DNA from: Deltaproteobacteria bacterium | Lineage (GTDB): Bacteria > Desulfobacterota > DSM-4660 > Desulfatiglandales > HGW-15 | Assembly (NCBI GenBank): GCA_016930795.1 | Contig: JAFGFY010000084.1 | Location: forward strand, 1-33,401 | Length of the DNA: 33,401 bases | Reading direction: 5' to 3' | Shown: positions 21,515 through 29,830 of the stretch, in pieces | How positions within the stretch are numbered: position 1 is the first letter of the stretch | Layout: every line of letters starts with the position of its first letter | Notes under the pieces: model-generated | Told to the model about the DNA's origin: nothing | Databases searched by the model: none | What the model saw: the letters and a program-made list of their open reading frames with translations, nothing else | Program-made: the position numbers and the translations under genes

Positions 21515-23176
21515 ATGAGATTCAAATCAAGCTTTTTTAAAGATCTATCATTTAAAATTCTCGTCTTACGAACTTTTTTCTATGTGTTGCCTGCAAGTTT
21601 ACTCCCGCTTCCTGCAGTTTCCGAGGCGGATATAAATGCCAAGACCTCACGCTGCGCGTCTATTGCTGTCTTTGCAACACGGGATTTCGTGGTTGAAAAG
21701 GCGGAGATTATCCCTGCCGCTCCGGCACCTGTGCCGGATGGTAGTGGCGTTATCGATGGTAGTGGCGAGTCGCTTCCCGAACATTGCCTAGTTCAAGGGA
21801 TGCTCAATCCCCGAATTGGTCAAGGCGGGCGCAAGTTCGGCCTGGGTTTTGATCTTCGCATGCCCACAAAGTGGAACGGCCGCTTTGCCTTTCATGGCGG
21901 GGGCGGCATGGATGGCAGACTTGCTCCGGCCTTAGGCGATATTTTCGGTTCAGTAAGGCCCTCCGCCCTGGCTCGCGGTTTTGCGGTTGTTTCCACTGAT
22001 GGGGGGCATCGCAGCGATTGGCTTGACGGCTCCTTCGGCCTTGACCAGCAGGCCCGTATCGATTATGCATATAATGCCCTTGACAAAGTTACCCTCAAGG
22101 CAAAGGAACTGATCGAAAAATATTACGGCTCTACGCCATCCTACTCTTACCTGCTGGGATGTTCCAATGGCGGCCGTCAGGGATTGATGGCATCTCAGCG
22201 TTTTCCACTCTATTTCGATGGCATAGTGGCAGGCGATCCTTCCATCAAATTCTCCAGGATTGCTGTTGACCAAATGTGGAATCTCCAGGTGGCTGCCCGC
22301 ATTGCACCAAAGGATGAAAAAGGACGTCCCATTATCTCGCGAGCCTTTTCCGATGGCGATCTACGGCTTGTGGCTGACAGCGTGCTTAGACATTGCGACG
22401 CGCTGGACGGACTCGATGACGGCCTTATCAATGACTGGCAGGGGTGCGATTATGACCCCGCTGTTCTGACCTGTAAATCCGGCAAAACAGAAAACTGTCT
22501 TTCTGAAGAACAGGTGGGCGCGCTGCGGGATATCTATAACGGTCCGCGCACCAGTGACGGGAGGTCCCTTTACGGCCCATACAACTATGATACAGGCATT
22601 GCTGATCCGATCTGGAGGGCCATGCACTTTGGGTCATCCGGAACAGGAGAATGGGATGCCGCTGATGCGACACTAGGTTTAAGCAATATGAAATATTACC
22701 AATTAACGCCCCCTGATCCTGACCTTGATCCCCTTGATTTTGATTTTGATCTGGATGTAGAACGAACCCGTCATACTGGCGCTATAAGCGATGCTGATTC
22801 AACATTTCTGGAGACCTTCGCGCGTCATGGGAAAATGATAGTCTATAACGGGCTTTCCGATCAGGGCATGGCCTCAAGCGTGCTTGCCGGCTGGTATGAT
22901 GAAGCAGTCAGAGTCAATGGTGAGTCTATCAGGAATTCCGTACGAATATTTTTTATCCCGGGCATGTGTCATTGCGATGGCGGTCAGGCCACCGACCGTT
23001 TTGATATGCTCGAAGCGATTATGGCCTGGGTGGAGGAAGGGCGCGCTCCAGATCGAATCATAGCAGCGGGCAGTTCGTTTCCAGGCATAACAAGACCCCT
23101 TTGTCCGTACCCACTTGTGGCGCGATACAAGGGAGGCGATGTCAATAATGCGGATAGTTTTGTTTGTGCTGAATAA
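21515..23176 (+). CDS. Tannase/feruloyl esterase-family secreted hydrolase
   Basis: This 553-residue alpha/beta hydrolase is of the tannase/feruloyl esterase family, which cleaves ester bonds of phenolic acids (gallate or ferulate esters, MHET-like substrates). The N-terminus has a long basic and hydrophobic signal (FYVLPASLLPLPAVSEA), so it is exported. The nucleophile is Ser217 in GCSNGGRQGL. The acid is Asp449 in YNGLSDQGMASS and the base is His486 in MCHCDGG. Cys residues directly before Ser217 and after His486 reproduce the CS-D-HC disulfide-linked triad typical of this family. The Asp-rich stretch PDPDLDPLDFDFDLD (near residue 405) is unusual and could bind Ca2+ or be a linker. AGGGAGG lies 7 bases before the ATG. 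It is the first gene of a probable operon with three exported small-domain proteins. The substrate cannot be named from sequence. Confidence 0.9.
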   Translation: MRFKSSFFKDLSFKILVLRTFFYVLPASLLPLPAVSEADINAKTSRCASIAVFATRDFVVEKAEIIPAAPAPVPDGSGVIDGSGESLPEHCLVQGMLNPRIGQGGRKFGLGFDLRMPTKWNGRFAFHGGGGMDGRLAPALGDIFGSVRPSALARGFAVVSTDGGHRSDWLDGSFGLDQQARIDYAYNALDKVTLKAKELIEKYYGSTPSYSYLLGCSNGGRQGLMASQRFPLYFDGIVAGDPSIKFSRIAVDQMWNLQVAARIAPKDEKGRPIISRAFSDGDLRLVADSVLRHCDALDGLDDGLINDWQGCDYDPAVLTCKSGKTENCLSEEQVGALRDIYNGPRTSDGRSLYGPYNYDTGIADPIWRAMHFGSSGTGEWDAADATLGLSNMKYYQLTPPDPDLDPLDFDFDLDVERTRHTGAISDADSTFLETFARHGKMIVYNGLSDQGMASSVLAGWYDEAVRVNGESIRNSVRIFFIPGMCHCDGGQATDRFDMLEAIMAWVEEGRAPDRIIAAGSSFPGITRPLCPYPLVARYKGGDVNNADSFVCAE

Positions 23177-23198
23177 ATTCAAAATAGGAGGAATTTAT

Positions 23199-24203
23199 AT
23201 GCGAATCAGAGTTTTCATTATTGCCTTAATTTTCATTTTTCTTCCCATACCGGCTAGCGCCCAGGGAGATAATAACCCATGCGACCGCGCCTGCCTGGAG
23301 AACTATCTTGACAGGTATATGGATGCAATGCTTGAAAATGATCCAAGCCTTGAGCTTTTCTCAAGGAACTGCAAATTTACCGAGAATGGAGTCAGGCTGC
23401 CCCTTGGCAGCGAAGGACTGTGGTTTAATATGTCCGCAAAGGGTAACTACAAATTCTATATTCCTGATGTGGAAACACAACAGATCGCCTTTTTAGGCAC
23501 TGCCCGTGAAGCCGGAGGCAATGGTCAGGGGGAGGGTCAAATGGTGGCTTTGGCCATCAGGCTAAAGATAGTGAATAAGCTGATTACCGAGGCCGAACAG
23601 CTCGTTATCAGGCCGGCCAGTGACACTATGGGCATGACCGGGGATATTTCAACCGGTGAAAGTGTAGAGAAACTGGGGACGCCCCATGAAATCTTCATGG
23701 AACCTATTCCGATAAAAGAACGGGCATCTAGGGAAGAACTGATCGAGACCGCCAACTATTACTTTTCCGGATTGCAGAAGAATGATCATGGCAAAGGCTA
23801 TTATCCCTTTACCGATGACTGTCACCGCGTTGAAAACGGCATGCCGGCCACCAATGTCCCTGTCCCCGAGGGACAAAAACGTCCCGATCCAAAGACTGCC
23901 ACCATCTATTCATCACACTGGGGATGCAAGGAGCAGTTCGAGTCAGGGACCATGGGTTTTATAACACGGGTCCGGGACCGTCGATTTGTGGCTGTGGATC
24001 GAGAGCGCGGGATCGCGTTTGCCTTTGCTTTTTTTGACCATGATTCCCTCAACTGGACATGGCAGCTTGCGGAACTATTTAAAATAGAAAAAGATAATAT
24101 TCGACGAATTGAAGCTATTTTTCACAGGTGCCCCTATGGTATGAATTCCGGTTGGAGTACCTATGAGCAGGGGATGTCTGATCAGATACAGAGTATTCGA
24201 TGA
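23199..24203 (+). CDS. Exported protein with two NTF2/SnoaL-like repeats (paralogue 1)
   Basis: This 334-residue protein has a clear signal peptide (MRIRVFIIALIFIFLPIPASA, cleaved before QGDNN). Two similar halves are visible. One is LENYLDRYMDAMLENDPSLELFS...CKFTENG near residues 33-70. The other is IETANYYFSGLQKNDHGKGYYPFTDDCHRVENG near 190-220. This helix-then-FTENG/RVENG pattern is that of NTF2/SnoaL-like domains, here in tandem. Six or more Cys residues may form disulfides. No catalytic residue can be named. ATG 23199 is chosen because AGGAGG lies 8 bases upstream. The longer frame from 23115 overlaps the hydrolase gene. It begins 22 bases after that gene, so the two are co-transcribed. 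The next gene is a paralogue of identical length. Function is unknown, with a role in handling the esterase product or substrate only a guess. Confidence 0.75.
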   Translation: MRIRVFIIALIFIFLPIPASAQGDNNPCDRACLENYLDRYMDAMLENDPSLELFSRNCKFTENGVRLPLGSEGLWFNMSAKGNYKFYIPDVETQQIAFLGTAREAGGNGQGEGQMVALAIRLKIVNKLITEAEQLVIRPASDTMGMTGDISTGESVEKLGTPHEIFMEPIPIKERASREELIETANYYFSGLQKNDHGKGYYPFTDDCHRVENGMPATNVPVPEGQKRPDPKTATIYSSHWGCKEQFESGTMGFITRVRDRRFVAVDRERGIAFAFAFFDHDSLNWTWQLAELFKIEKDNIRRIEAIFHRCPYGMNSGWSTYEQGMSDQIQSIR

Positions 24204-24228
24204 TCCGATACAAGAGGAGGGACTTGAA

Positions 24229-25233
24229 ATGATAATGAAAAAAGTATGCATGACATTGGTCATTTTTTTATTATCCACTACTTCATTTGCGTATCAATGC
24301 CAGACTCGTGACCGGCAAGGCCTTGTCAATCTTATGAAAGACTACCTGGCGGCACTGGTTTCACATGATCCATCAGCCGTTCCTTTTGATAGGTATTTAA
24401 AATATACGGAAAATACCGCTGAGATTCCTATTGGATACGGCCTATGGGAAACAGCCTCCGGCGGTCCTTCCGAATTCCAGGTATACGCTGCCGATCCGGT
24501 CAATCAGCAGGTGGCCGGTCTTTTTATGATGAAGGAGAACAATGAGGACATTCTGCTTGGGGTTCGTCTTGCTGTGAGGCGGGGTAAAATCTCTGAAGTT
24601 GAACATCACGTCGTTAAAAGGGATGAAATCAGCATACATAATTTGCAAAAACCCCGTCCCGGACTTGTAGAAGATATCGCGCCTGAGGACCGGACTCCCA
24701 GGGAGCAAATGCTCGATATCGGGCTTTCCTATTATGATGCCCTGACAGGTGAAGACGGAACACTCGCGCCATTTGCCCGGGAATGTCAACGCCGTGAGAA
24801 TGGCGGTATATCCGTGGGAGGGACAAAAGAAGATTTCCCTGAAACCAAGGAGGCACCAAGGGATTTTGCACCGCCTGAGGGAGTGGACCCGGAAATGATG
24901 AAACTGGCCAGGGCCCTTACACTTGCACCCAATACATGTGAAGGCCAGATCACTGCCGGTGTATGGGGTTATATATCCGAAATCAGAAATCGCCGTCTGC
25001 TGGTCATCGATGAACAGAAGGGGCTGGCCGTAGGATTTTCAAATCTGTATCATGACAGTAAACTCAAAACCATGAAGCTCAAGGTAGGTTTAGAAGAGAT
25101 GAGTGTGCCGGCGTGGCAGGGGAACTTTAATATGCCTGCAATTCATTTCTTTAAAATTAAAAAAGGGAAAATATACGATATAGAGGCAACCGGTTTGGTG
25201 TTGCCTTATGGGACAAAGACCGGGTGGGAGTGA
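24229..25233 (+). CDS. Exported protein with two NTF2/SnoaL-like repeats (paralogue 2)
   Basis: This 334-residue protein starts with a signal peptide (MKKVCMTLVIFLLSTTSFA, cleaved before YQCQ). It parallels the preceding protein. LMKDYLAALVSHDPSAVPFDRYLKYTENTAEIPIGYGLWET corresponds to the first repeat. LDIGLSYYDALTGEDGTLAPFARECQRRENG corresponds to the second. WGYISEIRNRRLLVIDEQKGLAVGF matches the partner's MGFITRVRDRRFVAVDRERGIAFAF, and the ends LPYGTKTGW and CPYGMNSGW also match. It is therefore a tandem duplicate with strong divergence. ATG 24229 is chosen because GAGGAGGG ends 6 bases upstream; an in-frame ATG two codons later is also possible. The gap to the preceding gene is 25 bases. 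Its function is not known. Confidence 0.75.
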   Translation: MIMKKVCMTLVIFLLSTTSFAYQCQTRDRQGLVNLMKDYLAALVSHDPSAVPFDRYLKYTENTAEIPIGYGLWETASGGPSEFQVYAADPVNQQVAGLFMMKENNEDILLGVRLAVRRGKISEVEHHVVKRDEISIHNLQKPRPGLVEDIAPEDRTPREQMLDIGLSYYDALTGEDGTLAPFARECQRRENGGISVGGTKEDFPETKEAPRDFAPPEGVDPEMMKLARALTLAPNTCEGQITAGVWGYISEIRNRRLLVIDEQKGLAVGFSNLYHDSKLKTMKLKVGLEEMSVPAWQGNFNMPAIHFFKIKKGKIYDIEATGLVLPYGTKTGWE

Positions 25234-25270
25234 GATAGACTTTTATGATCATTGACCTCTTCTCCCTTTT

Positions 25271-25307
25271 TTCTCCCTGTATCGGACTGATGGTGTATTA
25301 GGGAGAA
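25271..25307 (+). other. Stem-loop within the tannase-like operon
   Basis: TTCTCCCT (25271-25278) and AGGGAGAA (25300-25307) form a perfect 8-bp stem with a 21-nt loop, in the 144-base gap before the lipoprotein gene. No T tract follows. It may be a processing site or partial terminator. No separate promoter for the next gene is obvious. Confidence 0.35.
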
Positions 25308-25377
25308 AGGGATCGAGGATTCCAGGGTCCAAGGGTTCGAGTGAAAGACTTAAAAATCCAAAAAAAGGAGAAACCAA

Positions 25378-25944
25378 ATGAAAAAGCATATTGGAATTTT
25401 ACTAGGCTCTATTATTGCAGTTTCCTTGTTACTGCCCTCATGTTCGACTACTGGTACAAATATCAGTAGCTATGGCAACTATGCCGAAGACCGTGCATTG
25501 ATTGAGGATCTCCAGGCGCGGTATTTGTTTGCCCTGGATTTTTTTGATCTGGACACCTATGTATCGACCTTCACTGAGGATGGTATTCTGGATATCATCG
25601 AGTATAAAGTTCAGGGACGTGACGCGATCCGAAAGGCGATTGAAGAGGCAAGTTCCGTATTTGATCACTCTGCCGGTGAAGGCCCCAAGGGACCATACCA
25701 GGCGACGGGGCGTCATAACATCAGTAATATCGTCATAAAAGTAGATGGTGATAAGGCTGTCGGAAGGGCCTACTGGTTCCACTATTCAAACAATAATCCC
25801 GAGAGAAAAGCCGTATTCGACGGTTACGGACACTATGAGGATGAAATGGTGAAGGTGAATGGTGAGTGGCTGTTCAGTAAACGCGTGATTTATAACGAAG
25901 GTGTTGAAAAATGGATAGGGCCGACTAAAAATCCGGCATGGTAG
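25378..25944 (+). CDS. NTF2/SnoaL-like lipoprotein
   Basis: This 188-residue protein has a lipoprotein signal peptide (MKKHIGILLGSIIAVSLLLPSC) whose Cys22 is the predicted lipidation site. The mature part begins with a Ser/Thr/Asn-rich linker. A single SnoaL-like/NTF2 domain follows (DRALIEDLQARYLFALDFFDLDTYVSTFTEDG, GRDAIRKAIEEA, ATGRHNISNIVIKVDGDKAVGRAYW, GHYEDEMVKVNGEWLFSKR). This is the layout of dehydratase/isomerase-like NTF2 proteins. Asp and His residues at the usual pocket positions (DxxTYxxxFTEDG, GRHNISN) are kept, so small-molecule binding or catalysis is plausible. The Shine-Dalgarno is AAAGGAG. It is the last gene of the hydrolase cluster, so the cluster encodes one esterase and three surface or periplasmic NTF2-type proteins. 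Confidence 0.85.
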   Translation: MKKHIGILLGSIIAVSLLLPSCSTTGTNISSYGNYAEDRALIEDLQARYLFALDFFDLDTYVSTFTEDGILDIIEYKVQGRDAIRKAIEEASSVFDHSAGEGPKGPYQATGRHNISNIVIKVDGDKAVGRAYWFHYSNNNPERKAVFDGYGHYEDEMVKVNGEWLFSKRVIYNEGVEKWIGPTKNPAW

Positions 25945-26132
25945 GATGTTATTGAATATTCATTGCTAAATGGGTGTAGCTCCTCCTGGGTTTCAAATGC
26001 CCATGCCAAAAAATATACTTCTCCCGAAGAGCAATACGAAAACGCCCGAATAAAAGGGAAGCCTTATCAACTCAACTCAACCCTCATGGTGCCAGCTTTT
26101 TTAAAGATCAAAATACGGAAACGGAGTTGATC

Positions 26133-28853
26133 ATGTTTAGTCTTCCTGAAAAAACGTGGCACACCCTCGATGTGCGGGAGACCATTTCCAGTCTTGAGTC
26201 CCACGAAACCAGCGGCCTTTCTCATGCGGTTGCAGAGGAGCGATCGGCCCGTCTCGGTGCCAATGAACTGACCCGGGCCAAGGGTCAGGGTCCACTCATC
26301 CGTTTCTTGTCGCAGTTTAAACAACCACTGGTCATTATTCTTCTGGCCGCAGCCCTGATCACCCTGCTGTTGGCCGAATACGTGGACGCGGGGGTGATTT
26401 TTGCCGTGGTACTGGTTAACGCCGTGATCGGTTTTGTACAGGAGGCCCGGGCCATGAAGGCCATCGAGGCCCTGGCCAACGCCATGGTCAGCGAAGCGAC
26501 CGTGGTCCGCGACGGTGAAAAACAGCGCATTCCCTCTCAACTGCTGGTGCCCGGGGACCTGGTTCTGCTGCAATCAGGGGATAAGGTGCCCGCTGACATG
26601 CGGCTAATAAAAACACGGGAGTTGCAGGTTGATGAGAGCGCCCTGACCGGGGAAAGCGTACCGGTTCAGAAAGCCGAAGAAAAACTGGACCCCGACATGG
26701 TCATCGGGGACCGGCGCAACATGGCCTATTCCTCCACGCTGGTCACCTACGGCAGCGGCCAGGGGGTGGTGGTGGCCACCGGGGACCGCACCGAGATCGG
26801 CCGCATCAATCGGCTCATTGCGTCGGCGGATGTGCTGGAAACTCCCCTTACAAAAAAGATCCACCATTTTTCCAGTATTCTTCTTTATGCCATTCTGGCC
26901 ATGGCTGCCCTGACGTTTGTGGTGGGGTTTCTCCGGGGCCAGGATATGGTGGAGATTTTCATGGCGTCGGTGGCTCTGGCAGTGGGCGCCATTCCTGAAG
27001 GCCTGCCGGCCGCCATCACCATCACCCTGGCCATCGGCGTCTCCCGCATGGCCCGGCGCAACGCCATCATCCGCAAACTGCCGGCCGTGGAGACCCTGGG
27101 CTCCACCATGGTGATCTGTTCGGACAAGACCGGAACCCTGACCCAGAACCAGATGACGGTTGTGGATATTGTGGCCGGGGGTTCCCGTTACACGGTGTCG
27201 GGCACTGGTTATGCCCCGGAAGGCGCCATTTCTCCTGTTCAAGAAGGGGCTGACCCCTCATCCAATATCGCCCTTTCGGAACTTCTGAAAGCCGGCCTGC
27301 TGTGCAACGATTCGCGTTTGAAAAAAGGCGAAGCCGGATGGCAGGTGGAGGGGGACCCCACGGAAGGCGCCTTGATCACGGTGGTGGCCAAGGCCGGTTT
27401 TGATCCCCGCCGACTGGAAAAAGAGATGCCACGGCTTGACACCATTCCCTTTGAGTCGGCCCGCCAGTACATGGCCACCCTCCACGACCCGGGAGAAGGA
27501 AAACCGCCGGTTCTCTATGTCAAGGGATCTATTGAGAGTATCTGCGTGGAGTGTGCCGCCATTCTGGGCCCGGACGGCGAACCGGATATTGCCGGTCCGG
27601 GAGCCATTTCCGAATGGGTGGAGTCCATGGCGGAAAAGGGCCTGCGGGTTCTGGCCTTTGCCCGCAAGGAGATGCCGGTCGGCACCACTCATATCACCCA
27701 TGCGGACGTGGAGGAGGGTATCGTGTTTCTCGGCCTGCAGGGCATGATCGATCCGCCCCGGCCGGAGGCGATGGAGGCGGTGGCCGCCTGTCAAGCCGCG
27801 CGGATCCGGGTCAAGATGATCACCGGGGACCATGCCGGCACCGCCGGAGCCATTGCCCGCCAGATCGGCCTGTGCGGTGAAACCTGCTCCTACCACACCC
27901 GCGAGGTTCTCACCGGAAGGGAAATCGCGGAACTTGACGCGGAACAGCTGGCGGCAACAGCGGACAGCACAGCCGTTTTCGCCCGGGTGTCGCCGGAACA
28001 GAAACTGCGGCTGGTTGAGGCTTTGCAGGAACGGGACTACGTGGTAGCCATGACCGGGGACGGGGTCAATGACGCGCCGGCCCTGCGCCGGGCTGACATC
28101 GGCGTGGCCATGGGCATGACCGGCACGGAAGTTTCCAAGGAAGCGGCAGACATGGTGATTACCGACGACAACTTCGCCACCATCAAGGCCGCAGTGGAAG
28201 AGGGCCGGGGCGTGTTCGACAACCTGATCAAGTTCATCACCTGGACGCTTCCCACCAATGGCGGTGAGGGCCTGATCATCCTGGCGGCCGTCGTGCTGGG
28301 CACCCGACTGCCCATCCTGCCGCTGCAGATTCTCTGGATCAATATGACCACGGCCCTGCTGCTGGGGCTGACCCTGGCCTTTGAACCCAAGGAGAGGGAT
28401 ATCATGCGGCGACCCCCGCGGGATCCGGGCGTGCCCATTCTCACCCGGCCGCTGATCCTGCGGATTCTTATGGTCAGCCTGATGCTGGTTATCGGCGCTT
28501 TTGGACTGTTCAAGATCGAGTTGATACGGTTTCCTGACAACGAGGCCGCGGCCCGGACCCTGGCGGTCAACGTTTTTGTGTTCGGCGAGATGTTCTATCT
28601 GTTCAACTGCCGCTCCATGACCCGACCGGTGTGGGAACTGGGCCTTTTCAGTAACCCCCTGCTCTGGGCCGGCGTGGTGATAATGACACTGCTCCAGCTG
28701 CTCTACACCTATCTGCCCGCCTTCAACGCTGTTTTTCAGAGCGCGCCCATGGGCATGACGGAGTGGGCAATGGTGCTGGGTACCGGCCTGATCATTCTTG
28801 CGGCAGTGGAAGTGGAAAAGTGGGGCAGTCGCCGAAATCGTCCAAGAGCATAA
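26133..28853 (+). CDS. P2-type cation-transporting ATPase
   Basis: This 906-residue P-type ATPase is of the Ca2+-ATPase/PMR1-like (P2) group. The order is cation-ATPase N domain (residues 10-70), actuator domain with TGES (172-175), M4 motif PEGLP (288-292), phosphorylation site CSDKTGTLT with Asp331, nucleotide domain, hinge TGDGVNDAPAL (641-651) and C-terminal membrane helices. Compared with SERCA, the M4 Glu (Glu289), M5 Asn709 and Glu712, and M6 Asn737 and Thr740 are kept. The M6 aspartate equivalent to Asp800 is Ala741 (NMTTALLLG). The ion may therefore not be Ca2+; Na+, K+ or Mg2+ transport is possible. ATG 26133 is preferred over TTG 26127, because GGAG sits 6 bases before it. Codon third positions are dominated by G and C, unlike adjacent genes, suggesting separate ancestry. 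Confidence 0.93.
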   Translation: MFSLPEKTWHTLDVRETISSLESHETSGLSHAVAEERSARLGANELTRAKGQGPLIRFLSQFKQPLVIILLAAALITLLLAEYVDAGVIFAVVLVNAVIGFVQEARAMKAIEALANAMVSEATVVRDGEKQRIPSQLLVPGDLVLLQSGDKVPADMRLIKTRELQVDESALTGESVPVQKAEEKLDPDMVIGDRRNMAYSSTLVTYGSGQGVVVATGDRTEIGRINRLIASADVLETPLTKKIHHFSSILLYAILAMAALTFVVGFLRGQDMVEIFMASVALAVGAIPEGLPAAITITLAIGVSRMARRNAIIRKLPAVETLGSTMVICSDKTGTLTQNQMTVVDIVAGGSRYTVSGTGYAPEGAISPVQEGADPSSNIALSELLKAGLLCNDSRLKKGEAGWQVEGDPTEGALITVVAKAGFDPRRLEKEMPRLDTIPFESARQYMATLHDPGEGKPPVLYVKGSIESICVECAAILGPDGEPDIAGPGAISEWVESMAEKGLRVLAFARKEMPVGTTHITHADVEEGIVFLGLQGMIDPPRPEAMEAVAACQAARIRVKMITGDHAGTAGAIARQIGLCGETCSYHTREVLTGREIAELDAEQLAATADSTAVFARVSPEQKLRLVEALQERDYVVAMTGDGVNDAPALRRADIGVAMGMTGTEVSKEAADMVITDDNFATIKAAVEEGRGVFDNLIKFITWTLPTNGGEGLIILAAVVLGTRLPILPLQILWINMTTALLLGLTLAFEPKERDIMRRPPRDPGVPILTRPLILRILMVSLMLVIGAFGLFKIELIRFPDNEAAARTLAVNVFVFGEMFYLFNCRSMTRPVWELGLFSNPLLWAGVVIMTLLQLLYTYLPAFNAVFQSAPMGMTEWAMVLGTGLIILAAVEVEKWGSRRNRPRA

Positions 28854-29503
28854 TCGGCGCTACGGTATATAATCATAAGCTTTACTTGCCGGGATTAGGG
28901 ATGGCAGTATAACGGATTGTAGGATAACGTATAAAATTTCTCAAATATTTGAGGCAATGGCCTCAATATAGTTAAATGGCAGTTGGAGAAAAAACCGTCC
29001 GACCAAGAAAGGAAATCACTGCCTATGTTAAAGGCAGCACTGCTTTAGCCTTAATATGGTAATTTAAAAAAAGATTTTGAACAAGCCTACGAAGATAAGC
29101 ACGCCTGGGCGGCATACAGGCCGATCATAACGTGTGTCGATCATGTTCTTTACCACACTTCTCAGAGTATCCTCCGTATCTTCTTCACACTGTTCATCCT
29201 TTCCCTGATAGAAAAAACAGGATTCTCTCCCCTAAAAATCAGGGTTTTCCCTGATTGACATCAGAAAATGGATATGTTCTTGTTGCGTGTCTCGTAACTG
29301 AATACCTGAGCTCTGCTTTCCCCTATTAGGTCTACCAGCTTAGAGCTTGAGGCGCAACAACTTGAAATCACTTAAAATACTAACCATGAACGCTTTCGGC
29401 AATCCCGCCTCAAGCGAGGCGGTCCGTCCTGCGTTTGCCGAAGCAAAATCGGGGAACCCTTGAGACCTAAACTCAGAACACGAGACCTGATTAGGAGTCA
29501 ATG
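28854..29503. other. Hairpin-rich intergenic region
   Basis: No confident gene occupies these 650 bases. Several hairpins are visible. TTGAGGC/GCCTCAA lies near 28948-28966, CTGCCT/AGGCAG near 29020-29038, and perfect AATCAGGG-TTTT-CCCTGATT at 29237-29256. A nested structure at 29392-29444 has outer arms GCTTTCGGCAA and TTGCCGAAGC (one bulge) around inner CCGCCTC-AAGC-GAGGCGG (29405-29422). A minus-strand frame of about 55 codons (about 29066-29230, stop near 29066) lacks a good start and is not recognised. The region may hold terminators or a small RNA, but nothing definite can be claimed. Confidence 0.4.
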
Positions 29504-29830
29504 ATGAAAACCAAGAAAATACTATCCATTCTCTTTTATGTCTTTTCCTCTGTATCGTTTTCTGCAAATGCTGTGGCTGCTGAGCATGAGTTTACCCTGA
29601 TGGTTCAGAAGGATGTGTCTGATCCGCTCGCAGGCGTCAACTGCTATGTGTTTAGTGAGGGAGGCTCCTATCTCAGCATATCGGGAACCACTGATGAAAA
29701 CGGTCAGGTCTCTTTCGATCTATCGGAGGGAACATACAAAATTCGTGTGGATTATCTGGGCTACCAGTTGAGGTCTATGAAGTGCCCACGATCCTTTCAG
29801 GTGAATTCACCATTGCCCACCAGGATGTGA
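29504..29830 (+). pseudogene. N-terminal part of the giant FG-GAP protein, ended by a frameshift
   Basis: This frame encodes the signal peptide (MKTKKILSILFYVFSSVSFSANAVA, cleaved before AEHEF). It also encodes the first of three related Cna-B/carboxypeptidase-regulatory-like repeats (SDPLAGVNCYVFSEGGSYLS, TDENGQVSFDLSEGTYKIRVDYLG). After LGYQL the frame becomes unrelated and stops at 29828-29830. The sequence continues in the -1 frame from about 29770 (EVYEVPTIL, then VIITVEGTYQESSDPIEGINVYLF), the second repeat. The parallel site in repeat 2 reads LGQQFWSE, so about 7 bases (Phe-Trp-Ser region) appear deleted. Either this gene is inactivated, or the assembly has an error, or a programmed frameshift occurs; no slippery heptamer is seen. 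ATG 29504 fits the Shine-Dalgarno AGGAG (spacing 6) better than ATG 29501. Confidence 0.8.

Noticed and set aside
26604-27896. Long His/Gly-rich frames opposite the P-type ATPase
   Set aside because: These arise from the GC-rich codon bias of the ATPase gene on the other strand; composition is low-complexity.
29066-29230. Minus-strand frame of about 55 codons in the ATPase-giant gene gap
   Set aside because: No start codon near its 5' end, no Shine-Dalgarno and no recognised motif; it could be a gene remnant but cannot be supported.
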